From Pseudomonadota bacterium (GTDB taxonomy: Bacteria; Pseudomonadota; Alphaproteobacteria; Sphingomonadales; Sphingomonadaceae), in assembly GCA_023433445.1 (NCBI GenBank), contig JAEZCS010000116.1, positions 1 to 27,321 on the forward strand: a DNA stretch of 27,321 bases, given 5' to 3'. Positions 7,288-15,863 of the stretch are shown in pieces. Numbering within the stretch: position 1 is the first letter of the stretch; each line of letters begins with the position of its first letter. The position numbers were made by a program, and so were the translations under genes. The notes below the pieces were generated by a model, which saw nothing but the letters and a program-made list of their open reading frames with translations, did no database searches and was not told the DNA's origin.

Positions 7288-8819
7288 CAGCCTTCCCACC
7301 ACACATGTTCGGCGAACTGATAGCCCATGAACCCGCCCAACGGCACGGGATAAAGCCCCTTCAGCCGCTTGTCATGGCCGTCGATCAGGCTGATGAAGAC
7401 CGGGATGCCCACGCCGCAATAGTGATGCACCAGGCCCTGCATTTCGCCATAGAGCTGCTTGCGGCGGGCCTGGTCGGATTCTCCGCGCGCCTCGATCAGC
7501 AGCCGGTCGAAGCGGGGGTTCTTCCAGCCGGACTCGTTCCATGCGGCGTCCGATTTGTAGAAAAGGCTGAAGATGAGGTCGGCAGTGGGCCGGGGGTTGT
7601 TGTTGCCGAAGCTCAACGGGTGGCGCATCCAGTGGGTCGACCAATAGCCATCCGCCGGAACCCGGTTGACCGCGAGGTTGAGGCCAACGCGCGAGCCATA
7701 TTCCTGAAGGATGGACGCCATGTCGACCGATCCTTCCGCTGCGGTCGACGCGTAGACGGGCAGGCGCGCGCGGCCGATCCCGGCCCGCTGCAAATGCCAT
7801 TTCGCCTTGTCGAGATCGAGATGGGTCTGCGGCAGATCATTGCGGTAATAGGGGTGGAAAGGCGGAATCGGATGATCGTTGGCGATCGTCGCATAATCGC
7901 GGAACAGCGCGCGCCGGATCAGTGGCCGGTCGATCAGATATTTCATCGCGGCGACGAAATGCGCGTTGCCCGTCGGAAGCTTGTCCTGCCGCATGATCAG
8001 GTTGGTGTAGAGGCCCGACCTGGTTTCCAGCAGGCCATGGCCGGGCGACGCGAGGACGCGCTTGGTCGATCGCGGGTTGATGGCGTTGATCAACTGGACA
8101 TCGCCCGACAGCAGCGCGTTTACGCGGCTGACTTCATCGGGAATGCCGATCAGCTCGATTTCCTCGAGATAGGGCTTGCCGGGTTTCCAGTAATTGGGAT
8201 TGCGGCGCGCCAGCGTGCGCACGCCTGGGCGAAACTGGGCGCAGCGATAGGGGCCGGTGCCGTTGGCGGTGCGGAAATCCTTTTGCCCCGCGCGCACGAT
8301 CAGAAAATGCGACTGCGCAAGGATGGTGGGCAGGTCGGCGTTGGGGCCGATGAGGCGAATGGTGACGTCGTAAGGACCGGTCGCCTTCACCTCCGCAAAT
8401 TGTTCGGCGATGGTGGCGAGCTTGGAGCCGGTAGCCGGGATCTTGTGCCGCAGCAGCGACCAGACCACGTCGCGCGAGGTGAAGGTCGCGCCATCGTGAA
8501 AGGTCACGCCACGGCGGAGGCGGAAATGCCAGATCGTCTGGTCGCGGCTCTCGACTCGTTCGGCTAGCGCGGGACGGGCGACAAGATGCCGGTCGAGTTC
8601 CGTCAGGCCATTGTAGAACATGAAGTGGCGGACATAGTCGTTCGACAGCGCGCCCTTTGCCGGGTCCAGCGTGTCAGCCGTCGAACTGGACATGCCCGCG
8701 ACCCGGATGCGGCCGCCGACGGGGGGACGAGAGGGCGCGGCGAGGGCGGTTTCAGGCAGCAGCAGCCCCGCGCCCAAGGTGCCCAGCAGTTCCCGCCGGG
8801 AAAAGGGAAGATCGTCCAT
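7287..8819 (-). CDS. ABC transporter substrate-binding protein, family 5 (peptide/opine/nickel type), Tat-type signal
   Basis: A 510-residue periplasmic binding protein of solute-binding family 5. It begins with a twin-arginine-like signal (PFSRRELLGTLGAG, about residues 5-18), a hydrophobic core and an ALA-AP cleavage site near residue 27. Family signs include DTLDPAKG, FHDGATFTSRDVVWSLL and a ...NPNYWKPGKPYLEEIELI-type stretch. The start at 8819 overlaps the stop of the upstream FAD oxidoreductase (TGATG). Family 5 members bind di/oligopeptides, opines, nickel or metallophores, glutathione, and aminopolycarboxylates such as EDTA. Direct coupling to an FAD amine oxidoreductase suggests an amine- or amino-acid-containing ligand (inference). 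The Tat signal would imply export after folding. Confidence 0.9.
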   Translation of the reverse strand: MDDLPFSRRELLGTLGAGLLLPETALAAPSRPPVGGRIRVAGMSSSTADTLDPAKGALSNDYVRHFMFYNGLTELDRHLVARPALAERVESRDQTIWHFRLRRGVTFHDGATFTSRDVVWSLLRHKIPATGSKLATIAEQFAEVKATGPYDVTIRLIGPNADLPTILAQSHFLIVRAGQKDFRTANGTGPYRCAQFRPGVRTLARRNPNYWKPGKPYLEEIELIGIPDEVSRVNALLSGDVQLINAINPRSTKRVLASPGHGLLETRSGLYTNLIMRQDKLPTGNAHFVAAMKYLIDRPLIRRALFRDYATIANDHPIPPFHPYYRNDLPQTHLDLDKAKWHLQRAGIGRARLPVYASTAAEGSVDMASILQEYGSRVGLNLAVNRVPADGYWSTHWMRHPLSFGNNNPRPTADLIFSLFYKSDAAWNESGWKNPRFDRLLIEARGESDQARRKQLYGEMQGLVHHYCGVGIPVFISLIDGHDKRLKGLYPVPLGGFMGYQFAEHVWWEG

Positions 8820-10102
8820 CAATGGATCACATCCTGCCATTTATACCACAGGCCGACGAGCGGCAGGAACCAGGGCTTGCCGAAATGGCCAGGGACACTG
8901 GGCCAGTCGAGATTGGCCCAGGGATTGGCGGCGGCATCGCCCGCCATCACACGCGCCATCATCTGTCCCATATAGGTCGCCATCTGCACGCCATGGCCGC
9001 TATAGCCCATGGAATAGTAGAGCCCGTCCTGCTCGCCCGCGCGGGGCAGGCGATCGGCAGTCAGGTCCACCATCCCGCCCCAGACATGATCGATGCGCGT
9101 GCCTTTTAATTCCGGGAAGATTTGCGCCATCGTCTGTTCAAGGATGTACCCGCTTTTCAGGTCGGAACGGGGGTCGCTGATGGCGAAGCGGGCGCGGCCT
9201 CCGAAGATCAGCCGGTTGTCGGCGGTCAGGCGGAAATAATTGCCGATATTCTTGCTGGTGACATAGTTGCGACGGTTGGGCAGCAGCTTTTCGGTCAGCG
9301 CTGGGTCGAGCGGCTCAGTCGCGATGATGAAGCTGCCGACCGACACGATGCGGCGGCGGAAGAAGCCGAAAGGTGCGGCTGCGGGCGCGCCTCCCGTGGC
9401 GACCAGCACCTGATCGGCCATCAACTGCCCCTTGGGCGTGGTGAGGCGCCAGCCGCTTGCCAATTTATCCAGCCCGGTGACTTCCGCATTTTCGTGGATC
9501 TTCGCGCCCGCCCGCGCCGCCGCTTCGGCCAGGCCCACGCCAAAGCGCGCCGGATGCAGTTGCGCGCTGGTCGTCTGGATCAGCGCGCCGTGGAAGGCGT
9601 CCGATCCGACTTCGTCCCGGATACGGTCGGGCGGGACGAGGCAGACATTGGCGTCCACCTCCGCCGCCAGCAGATCATGCGCGCGAACCAGCTTGTCATA
9701 ATGGTGCGGCTTGGCGGCAAGCTTTACCCGGCCGCAGCGGTTGAAGGCGCAATCTATGCCTTCGTCCCGCACCAGTTGCGCGACCAGATCGACCGCGTCG
9801 CAATGGGCGCGGTAATAGGCCTTTGCGACATCCTTGCCAAAGCGCGCGGACAGCGCGCCATAATTGTGGGCCGTGCCATTATTGCACTGACCCCCGTTGC
9901 GACCCGAGGCTTCTCCGACGATGCGGCCGGCCTCCAGCAGAGTGACGCTTGCTCCCCGCTTCGCCAGCGCAAGCGCCGCCGAAAGCCCGGTGAAGCCGCC
10001 GCCGATGATGGCGACGTCCGCCTTGCCCTCGACGCTGCCCTGCGCTCCGCCGGTGAAGGCCGGGGCGCTCGCAAGCCAGTAGGAGAGGGGGGAGGCGGTC
10101 AT
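8819..10102 (-). CDS. FAD-dependent amine/amino-acid oxidoreductase (PuuB/DadA-like)
   Basis: A 427-residue flavoprotein of the D-amino-acid-oxidase fold. The dinucleotide-binding GGGFTG lies at 34-39, and the SGRNGGQCNNG stretch that follows is typical of the gamma-glutamylputrescine oxidase (PuuB) group. A C-terminal YYSMGYSGHGVQMATYMG segment closes the FAD site. Such enzymes oxidise secondary or primary amines of amino acids and polyamine derivatives to imines or aldehydes. It starts eight bases after the HAD gene and overlaps the binding-protein gene, so it is expressed with the importer and probably acts on the imported compound. No PuuA-type glutamine-synthetase-like ligase is in the window, so a standard Puu pathway is unlikely. 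Confidence 0.88.
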   Translation of the reverse strand: MTASPLSYWLASAPAFTGGAQGSVEGKADVAIIGGGFTGLSAALALAKRGASVTLLEAGRIVGEASGRNGGQCNNGTAHNYGALSARFGKDVAKAYYRAHCDAVDLVAQLVRDEGIDCAFNRCGRVKLAAKPHHYDKLVRAHDLLAAEVDANVCLVPPDRIRDEVGSDAFHGALIQTTSAQLHPARFGVGLAEAAARAGAKIHENAEVTGLDKLASGWRLTTPKGQLMADQVLVATGGAPAAAPFGFFRRRIVSVGSFIIATEPLDPALTEKLLPNRRNYVTSKNIGNYFRLTADNRLIFGGRARFAISDPRSDLKSGYILEQTMAQIFPELKGTRIDHVWGGMVDLTADRLPRAGEQDGLYYSMGYSGHGVQMATYMGQMMARVMAGDAAANPWANLDWPSVPGHFGKPWFLPLVGLWYKWQDVIH

Positions 10103-10110
10103 TGCTGCGG

Positions 10111-10779
10111 TCAGAGGCCCACGACCGCCGGCAGTGCGCCGATATGCGGGATTTCGACGTCGCGATAATAGGCGTTAGACGGTTCATGCCCACGGCCCAC
10201 GAACACGCGGCAGCCGAAATGCAGGTCGGTGGCGGTATTCTGGTCATAACGGAAGCTGGAAGAGACGTGCATCATCTCTTCGGGCTTCGCGCCGAGTTGA
10301 TCGAACATATATTCGAACGCCTGCATGCGGGGCTTGTACGCCTGCGCCATCTGGGCGGTGTATACGGCGTGGAACGGCGCGCCGAGCTTTTCCACATTGT
10401 GATGGATCTGGTCGTTCATCGCATTCGAAAGGATGACGAGCGGAATCTTGTCACCGATCTTCGACAGGCCACCCGGCACATCGTCATGCGGGCCCCAGGT
10501 GGGCACGGTGTTATAGACGTCGTCCGCATCCGCTTCCCGATAGTCCACGCCCCAGCGCTTGCAGGTGCGGCGCAGCGAATTGCGGAGGATGTCCTGATAG
10601 GGTTCCCACGCGCCCATCACCTGATCGAAGCGATAAGCGCTCCAGTCCCGGCAAAAGGCGGGGAGGTCTTCCGCCGCGATCCGGTCGGCCATGAAGGCGG
10701 TGGCCATTTCGGTCATGCGGAACCGGGTGAGCGTGCCGTAACAGTCAAAGCTGATATATTTGGGCCGGAAGTTGGGCAT
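10111..10779 (-). CDS. HAD superfamily hydrolase, haloacid-dehalogenase type II-like
   Basis: A 222-residue HAD hydrolase. Motif I is FDCYGTL with nucleophile Asp12, motif II is VILSNAM (Ser), and motif III is the Lys in AYKPRMQAFEYM. The late motif reads HVSSSFRYDQNTA. True L-2-haloacid dehalogenases carry SSN-x-x-D there, and here the Asn position is Ser, so dehalogenation should not be assumed; a phosphatase or another C-X hydrolase is possible. A GGGGGA ribosome binding site precedes the ATG by about nine bases. It appears to be the first gene of the HAD, FAD oxidoreductase, ABC transporter operon, after a 238-base intergenic gap. Confidence 0.82.
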   Translation of the reverse strand: MPNFRPKYISFDCYGTLTRFRMTEMATAFMADRIAAEDLPAFCRDWSAYRFDQVMGAWEPYQDILRNSLRRTCKRWGVDYREADADDVYNTVPTWGPHDDVPGGLSKIGDKIPLVILSNAMNDQIHHNVEKLGAPFHAVYTAQMAQAYKPRMQAFEYMFDQLGAKPEEMMHVSSSFRYDQNTATDLHFGCRVFVGRGHEPSNAYYRDVEIPHIGALPAVVGL

Positions 10780-11017
10780 GGGTGCAATCCCCCTCAGTTG
10801 GCATCTGTCGGCCCGCAGGCCGCTTTGATGATTGCATTACGGCATGGGCTGGCCGGAACATGTCCCCGATTGGTTTGGTGGTGAACGCAGATGGGCATTA
10901 TTTATCGCCCCGTTTCGGCATAGTTTGCCGCGGCTTGAACGTGGCGGCAATCCATGGCGAAACCCGCCGTAGCGGAGGGGTTCGAACGGGCTTTGTCGGC
11001 AGATAATGTCGAAATGC
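10780..11017 (-). other. Intergenic region upstream of the HAD-transporter operon
   Basis: A 238-base gap between the GhrA-like gene and the HAD gene. It probably holds the promoter of the transporter operon, since the next 7 kb of genes downstream are almost gapless. An AT-richer stretch around 10895-10925 could hold a -10 region, but I cannot name one with confidence. A short inverted repeat CGGCC-cgca-GGCCG lies near 10809-10823. The 70-codon minus-strand frame within it has no family resemblance or good start signal and is not called. Confidence 0.4.
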
Positions 11018-11944
11018 TCAATAGCCCTGCTCCCGGTCGACTTCGCCATGCATCGCCTGGCCCGACTGGTGCCGCCGGATGTTGGCGATCAGCGCGCGCG
11101 CGGCTGTGTCAGCGCGGGTCACGCTGGCCATGTGCGGGGTCAGGATGATGCGGGGATGATCCCAGAAGGGATGATCGGCAGGCAGCGGCTCAGGATCGGT
11201 AACGTCAAGGATCGCGGCCGAAACATGCCCTCCATTGAGCAGGCGCAGCAGATCCTGCTCCACCAGGTGTCCGCCCCTGCCGACATTCACTAGCGCAGCA
11301 CCACGGGGCAGTTGGGAGAGGGTGTCCCGGCACAATATGCCGCGTGTCTCCGGCGTCAGCGGCAACAGGCAGATAAGGATGTCGCATGTCGACAGGAACC
11401 GCGCAAGCTCGCCAGCCCCCGCGTAGCACAAGACGCCATCGATCTGGTGTTGGGACCGGCTCCAGCCGGACAGGGAAAAGCCGAAGGGGGCGAGGGCGGC
11501 AAGCACGGCTTGGCCCAGATGCCCAAGGCCCATGACGCCAACGCGACGGTCCGCTGCAGCGACCAGGCCAATGGGCGTCCAGCGATGCTGTTGCTGGGCG
11601 ATGCGGTAGTCGATCCAGTCGCGATGGAGAGCGAGCACCGATGCGCAGCAATATTCGACCATGCCTTCGGTCATGCCGGGCTCTATCATGCGCACCAGCT
11701 TCACATCCGGCGCGAGCCTCGACATGTCGAACTGATCGACGCCCGCACCGACGGAAAAGAGGGCCTGAAGGTTCGGCAGTGTATCCAGCAGATCGGACGG
11801 CGGGTCCCAGGCGGCGAGGTAGCGGATCGCGGTGGGATCGTTCAGTTTGTCCGGGGTCACAAACGCGATATCGGGCGCTTCGGCCGCGAAGATGCCGCGC
11901 CAGAGGCGGCCGCGTTCCGGGTCCGAGGTATAAAGCAGGGTCAT
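11018..11944 (-). CDS. D-isomer specific 2-hydroxyacid dehydrogenase, glyoxylate/hydroxypyruvate reductase A-like
   Basis: A 308-residue NAD(P)H-dependent dehydrogenase. The nucleotide-binding GLGHLG lies mid-protein. Catalytic Arg in the VNVGRGGHL region, Glu in DVTDPEPLP and His in LTPHMAS follow in family order. Overall length and the WDPPSDLLDTLPNLQALFSVGAGVDQ segment resemble GhrA, which reduces glyoxylate and hydroxypyruvate. The ATG at 11944 is preferred over an upstream TTG because GGAAAGAG sits about nine bases before it. It follows the TonB receptor terminator by about 30 bases, so it may depend on readthrough or a weak promoter in the 107-base gap. It could remove glyoxylate made by amine oxidation (inference). 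Confidence 0.87.
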   Translation of the reverse strand: MTLLYTSDPERGRLWRGIFAAEAPDIAFVTPDKLNDPTAIRYLAAWDPPSDLLDTLPNLQALFSVGAGVDQFDMSRLAPDVKLVRMIEPGMTEGMVEYCCASVLALHRDWIDYRIAQQQHRWTPIGLVAAADRRVGVMGLGHLGQAVLAALAPFGFSLSGWSRSQHQIDGVLCYAGAGELARFLSTCDILICLLPLTPETRGILCRDTLSQLPRGAALVNVGRGGHLVEQDLLRLLNGGHVSAAILDVTDPEPLPADHPFWDHPRIILTPHMASVTRADTAARALIANIRRHQSGQAMHGEVDREQGY

Positions 11945-11973
11945 GCCCGACACTCTTTCCTGCAAAATGAAAT

Positions 11974-12019
11974 GACCGCCGGTGGCCCTCAGGCTTGGAG
12001 GGGCGGGCCACCGGCGGTC
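11974..12019 (-). terminator. Strong hairpin terminator after the TonB receptor gene
   Basis: A perfect 15-base-pair inverted repeat (arms 11974-11988 and 12005-12019, loop 16 bases) lies 33 bases past the TonB receptor stop. On the minus strand the hairpin is followed by CATTTCATTTTGC, a broken T-rich tail. This fits a rho-independent terminator for the receptor transcript, placed just before the ribosome binding site of the GhrA-like gene. Confidence 0.8.
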
Positions 12020-12051
12020 GTCGGAACTTCAAGTTCCGAAACTATAGAGGT

Positions 12052-14181
12052 TCAGAAGTTGAATGCCGCCCGGACAGTGAATTGCCGAGGTGTACCGGGC
12101 TGTATCCACAGCGCCGAATAGGAGCTAGCATAATATCTTTTGTCGAAAAGATTATTGACGTCTGCCGACAACTTGATCTGATCGGTGATATTGAACGACC
12201 CCAAAATCTTGGCGATGGTGTAGCTGGGCAGGTAGAAGTCCGTTGCCGTCTGACCCAGGCGCTTGCTGACATGGGTCACGCCCGCGCCCAGCATCGCTTC
12301 GTGACCGCCGATCGAGAAATTCTTGAACAGCAGCGCATTGCCCTGATGCTTGGGAATATTGATCAGCGGATCGTCCTTGCGTACCCCGGCGGACAGATAA
12401 TCATCCGACCATCCTGCGTCGGTATAGGCATAGGTCAGGAACAGTTCGAACCCGGCAGGCAGCTTGGCGTTGACGTCGAACTCCACGCCCTGGCTCTTGG
12501 CCTCGCCGACTGCCACCGACAGGCCCGACAGCAGATCGGCGGTCAGGACGTTGGTCTTGTTCATCTTGTACAGCGACAGCGTGCTGGTGATCCGACCGTC
12601 TGGCGTGACGAACTTCGCGCCGACTTCATAGCTTTCACTGACTTCCGGAGCGAAGGGATTGTTTTGCTCGTCAACGCCGCTGTTCGGTCGGAAACCCTTG
12701 CCATAGCTGGCATAGAAGGACAGGCTGTTGGACGGTTCAAACACCAGTCCCGCCATCGGGCTGAACTTGGTGTAGGCTGCCGGGTTGGTGGGGCCTACGC
12801 GATTGTCGATATTCTGAGAGAAATCGTCGTAGCGCCCGCCGAACCGCACCTTGAATTGTTCGGTAATCTCGATCTGGTCCTGGGCATAGATGCCCCAGGC
12901 CTTCTGAATTTCCGTGGCATCCTGGATAATGGCTGTCGGGATGGGCGCTGGAATATTGTAGTTGGGATTGAAGATGTCGATCGAATAGGACTGGTCTGCC
13001 GCCGTCGGGCGATAGCGCGCCTGGAACATCTCGATCTTGAAGCGGTCCCAATCCGCGCCGATGCGGATGTTGTGGACGATTGAACCGGTTTCAAACTTGC
13101 CGCTGATTTCTCCGCGAAACACCATGTGCGTGGTGCTGTAGTCGCGATAGCGGCGCTGGCGCGATAGCGTCCGTCCATCATTGTCAATGAGCTGACGGCC
13201 CAATGCCAGTTCGGGATCGCTAGAATAGCCTTCGAAGGTCGTATCCTTGTAACCTGCGCCCAGCATCAGCGTCCAGTCGTCGCTGAAGTCATGCTGATAT
13301 TGTGCCTGATGGCCCAGAACACTGACCTTGATCGGGCCGTCATTGGGATTGCTCAAGAAGCGCGAATTGGGAATGGCGCCCAAATCATAACTGATCGTGC
13401 CGTCAGCATTGGCGATCGGGACGGCGACGACGCCGCGATCGAACGGCACTTCCTGTTTCAGGAACTCCATTTCGTAGGTGAAGATGTCCCTTTCGGACAA
13501 TTTCGCCAGGAAGGACGGGGTCAGCGTGTATTTTTGCGTTTTGACCGTGTCGCGGAAGCTTTCGGCCTTTTCGACCGAACCGTTGAGACGGATGGCAACA
13601 TTGTCGCTGAGCGGCAGATTATAGTCACCCTCGACGCGGTAGGTTTCCCAACTGCCGCCCGCCACCGAAAAGCTGCCGCTTTCCTTGAACACGGGCTTCT
13701 TGGTCACGATGTTGATCGTGCCGCCGGGTTCGCCGCGACCGAAGATGGCGGAGTTGGGGCCCTTGAGCACTTCGATCCGCTCGACATTGGATGCGTCGCG
13801 CGGTCCGCCGAAGCCGCGACCGCCGTTGAAGCCGTTGACCAGGAAGCCGCTGGGGAAGTTCTCATCGCCAGCAAAGCCACGAATGGCAAAGCTGTCCCAC
13901 AGTCCGCCAAAGTTGTTCTGCCGCGTAACGCCGCTCGCGAGTTCCAGGGCTGTATCAAGCCGTGTAATGTTAAGGTCGTCGAGAAGCTTGCCTTCAAGGA
14001 ACTGGACGGCCTGCGGTATTTCCTTGACCGGTGTGTCGCCGAAATATTGGCGTTTCAGACCAGTGACAACAATTTCGCTATTGTCTTCAGAAACCGGAGA
14101 TTGTGCATAAGCGCCACTGGTCATGGCTACAGATGCGACGCTGGCGGTCAACGCCAGACGAATAATAGAAAACGTCTGCAT
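12052..14181 (-). CDS. TonB-dependent siderophore-type outer-membrane receptor
   Basis: A 709-residue outer-membrane receptor. A signal peptide of about 26 residues ends at GAYA-Q, and the SEIVVTGLK segment is the TonB-box-like start. The plug domain (about 45-170) includes SFAIRGF, VERIEVLKGPNSAIFGRGEPGG and INIVTKKP, typical of the siderophore receptor family. The remaining 500 or so residues are a beta-barrel ending in the aromatic F-N-F. The start at 14181 is chosen for the signal peptide and GAGGGG about nine bases upstream. The ligand may be an iron chelate or, given the neighbouring importer and amine oxidases, another metal-binding or peptide-like compound. No clear Fur box was seen upstream, and a strong terminator follows. 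Confidence 0.92.
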   Translation of the reverse strand: MQTFSIIRLALTASVASVAMTSGAYAQSPVSEDNSEIVVTGLKRQYFGDTPVKEIPQAVQFLEGKLLDDLNITRLDTALELASGVTRQNNFGGLWDSFAIRGFAGDENFPSGFLVNGFNGGRGFGGPRDASNVERIEVLKGPNSAIFGRGEPGGTINIVTKKPVFKESGSFSVAGGSWETYRVEGDYNLPLSDNVAIRLNGSVEKAESFRDTVKTQKYTLTPSFLAKLSERDIFTYEMEFLKQEVPFDRGVVAVPIANADGTISYDLGAIPNSRFLSNPNDGPIKVSVLGHQAQYQHDFSDDWTLMLGAGYKDTTFEGYSSDPELALGRQLIDNDGRTLSRQRRYRDYSTTHMVFRGEISGKFETGSIVHNIRIGADWDRFKIEMFQARYRPTAADQSYSIDIFNPNYNIPAPIPTAIIQDATEIQKAWGIYAQDQIEITEQFKVRFGGRYDDFSQNIDNRVGPTNPAAYTKFSPMAGLVFEPSNSLSFYASYGKGFRPNSGVDEQNNPFAPEVSESYEVGAKFVTPDGRITSTLSLYKMNKTNVLTADLLSGLSVAVGEAKSQGVEFDVNAKLPAGFELFLTYAYTDAGWSDDYLSAGVRKDDPLINIPKHQGNALLFKNFSIGGHEAMLGAGVTHVSKRLGQTATDFYLPSYTIAKILGSFNITDQIKLSADVNNLFDKRYYASSYSALWIQPGTPRQFTVRAAFNF

Positions 14182-14496
14182 ATTGCTACCCCTCAGAAAT
14201 TCGTTGTCCCGAAATGTCCTGCGAGCGGGGTGAGCCGGTCCTTTTATTATGTTGCCCAAGCGGACATCTTGTTGTGTCCTGTTCTTTGGGTTGACCGGTC
14301 CACTGGGTGACTTTTCACCTCTCTGCTAAATCGAGGCTAGGATTATGTTACGGGATTATTACGTCGATCTGTTCCATTTCACGGCGCAAAATGGTGAATA
14401 TATATGCGCTGGAAAGAGATTTATGCCGTGGCGGTATCTTGAAGTTTCGTTTGCGCAATGAATGCTGGAACCCCCCATTTTCCGGCGCGCGATCCA
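14182..14496. promoter_or_regulatory. 315-base intergenic region upstream of the TonB receptor, with repeated TGTCC half-sites
   Basis: This gap separates the FAD oxidoreductase stop from the TonB receptor start and should hold the receptor promoter. It contains TGTCC at 14206, 14215 and 14275 and the complementary GGACA at 14262; the last two form GGACA-N8-TGTCC. CCGGTCC occurs twice, at 14235-14241 and near 14295. These look like half-sites for a regulator, but no family can be named. The region is more AT-rich than its neighbours. A 69-codon plus-strand frame in it shows nothing recognisable and is not called. Confidence 0.45.
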
Positions 14497-15816
14497 TCAG
14501 AGAGAGCCCACCTTGATCTTTGATCCGTCGGTCAGGCGGGCCAGACGAAACGGGCTGTGATCGACCGCCGGGGTCGCTCCAACGATCAGCTGCGCGGCCA
14601 GATAGCCGATGCCCGGACCCAAGCCAAAACCATGGCCCGAGCAGCCCGCGGCGAGATATAGTCCGTCGACGCCATCGGTCGCCGAAATGACGGGAACGGC
14701 ATCGGGGGTGCAGTCGACATAGGCGCCCCAGGCATGGTCGATTTCCATGCCCGCAAGCTGCGGAAAGGTGGTGCTGACATTGGTCATGATCGCATCGACC
14801 AGGCGGCGGCTGGGCGCAGGATCGAGGATCCGGTTATTTTCGTAGATGCGGTCATTGCCGAACAGGGCTGCCAGGGATTCCGGCCCCTTGAAGAAGGAGC
14901 TGCCCGCCTGCATCCTGACCGCCTTCAACCTTTGGATGAACTGCGGCATGAAGGCGCGGGCGAAGGATATGCCCTGCGGCGTCATTTCCAGCGAGGCGCG
15001 GCCGCTGATTGCCAGCGTGTAGCTGCCATCAAGGCGGCGCGTCATTGCAAGATCGGGGCAGTAGACGACTTCACCGACATTGACGGTCGGTTTGGTGCGC
15101 AGCGCCGTCTGGCGCACGCTCGCCTGTGGGAAGCGAACGCCGTGACGGCGCAAGAAACCGGAAGCCCACGCGCCCGCCGAACACAGGACGGCGTTGGCTT
15201 TGACAAAGCCCTTTTCGGTATGGACGCCAGTGACGCGCCCGTTGGTAATGTCGAGGCGGCGCACGGCGCAATTTTGATGGATCGTCGCGCCCAGGGCGCG
15301 CGCGCCTTCCGCAAGGATGGGCGCTGCCAGCGCGGGTTCCGCCTTCCCATCAGCCACGGAGTGCAGGCCACCAACCCATTTGCGGCGATTTTCGGGAATG
15401 CGCTCGGCCGCCTGCGCGGCGTTGAGCATATGCGTGTCGACGCCGAACTCGCGCGCGGTGGGAAGCCACGCTTCCCAGGTGGCGAGGGTTGCGGCATCAT
15501 CGGTCGCGTAGACGAGGCCGGTGCGGCGAAAGCCCAGATCCTGCCCGATCTCGCTCGCCAGATTGTCCCACAGCGACATGGACAAGAGCGACAGCGGCAT
15601 TTCGCGCGGGTCGCGGTTTTGCTGGCGGCACCAGCCCCAGGTGCGGCTGGATTGTTCGCAGGCGATATGGCCCTTTTCCAGCAAGGCGACGGACAGGCCG
15701 CGCTTTGCCAGATAATAGGCCGTTGCAGTGCCCACGATACCGCCGCCGATGATCGCCACGTCGACGGCCGCAGGCAGCTGCTCATCGCTTTGTATAGGCC
15801 GTACGGCAGGGTGCAT
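14497..15816 (-). CDS. FAD-binding oxidoreductase, D-amino-acid oxidase/sarcosine oxidase type
   Basis: A 439-residue flavoprotein of the DAO fold. The N-terminal VDVAIIGGGIVGTATAYYLA (about 18-37) binds FAD, with Glu in LLEKG ending the Rossmann strand. The SSRTWGWCRQQNRDPREMPL region and the C-terminal LYLAAGCSGHGFGLGPGIG closing motif are typical of the family. Substrates in this group are D-amino acids, glycine, sarcosine or other N-substituted glycines, with an imine as immediate product. This fits the RidA imine deaminase two genes upstream. It is distinct from the PuuB-like enzyme near 9 kb, so the block carries two different amine oxidoreductases. The ribosome binding site is weak (AGGG about eleven bases upstream). 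Confidence 0.87.
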   Translation of the reverse strand: MHPAVRPIQSDEQLPAAVDVAIIGGGIVGTATAYYLAKRGLSVALLEKGHIACEQSSRTWGWCRQQNRDPREMPLSLLSMSLWDNLASEIGQDLGFRRTGLVYATDDAATLATWEAWLPTAREFGVDTHMLNAAQAAERIPENRRKWVGGLHSVADGKAEPALAAPILAEGARALGATIHQNCAVRRLDITNGRVTGVHTEKGFVKANAVLCSAGAWASGFLRRHGVRFPQASVRQTALRTKPTVNVGEVVYCPDLAMTRRLDGSYTLAISGRASLEMTPQGISFARAFMPQFIQRLKAVRMQAGSSFFKGPESLAALFGNDRIYENNRILDPAPSRRLVDAIMTNVSTTFPQLAGMEIDHAWGAYVDCTPDAVPVISATDGVDGLYLAAGCSGHGFGLGPGIGYLAAQLIVGATPAVDHSPFRLARLTDGSKIKVGSL

Positions 15817-15863
15817 TCGATTTAATCCCTTATGGGCGTGGGGAGGCGATCACCTGTGATGGC

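Noticed and set aside
8819..10102. Classical putrescine (Puu) pathway
   Set aside because: The PuuB-like oxidoreductase and GabD-like enzyme suggest it, but no gamma-glutamyl-putrescine synthetase, hydrolase or PuuP-type permease is present.
10837..11049. 70-codon minus-strand frame between the GhrA-like and HAD genes
   Set aside because: No ribosome binding site or recognisable features; it overlaps the end of the GhrA-like gene and sits in a likely promoter region.
14307..14516. 69-codon plus-strand frame in the gap upstream of the TonB receptor
   Set aside because: Weak start signal, opposite to surrounding transcription and no family resemblance.
15849..15860. ATCACCTGTGAT palindrome before the FAD oxidoreductase gene as a Crp site
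   Set aside because: The half-sites are in the opposite order and spacing to the TGTGA-N6-TCACA consensus, and the stem is only five base pairs; it may be chance.
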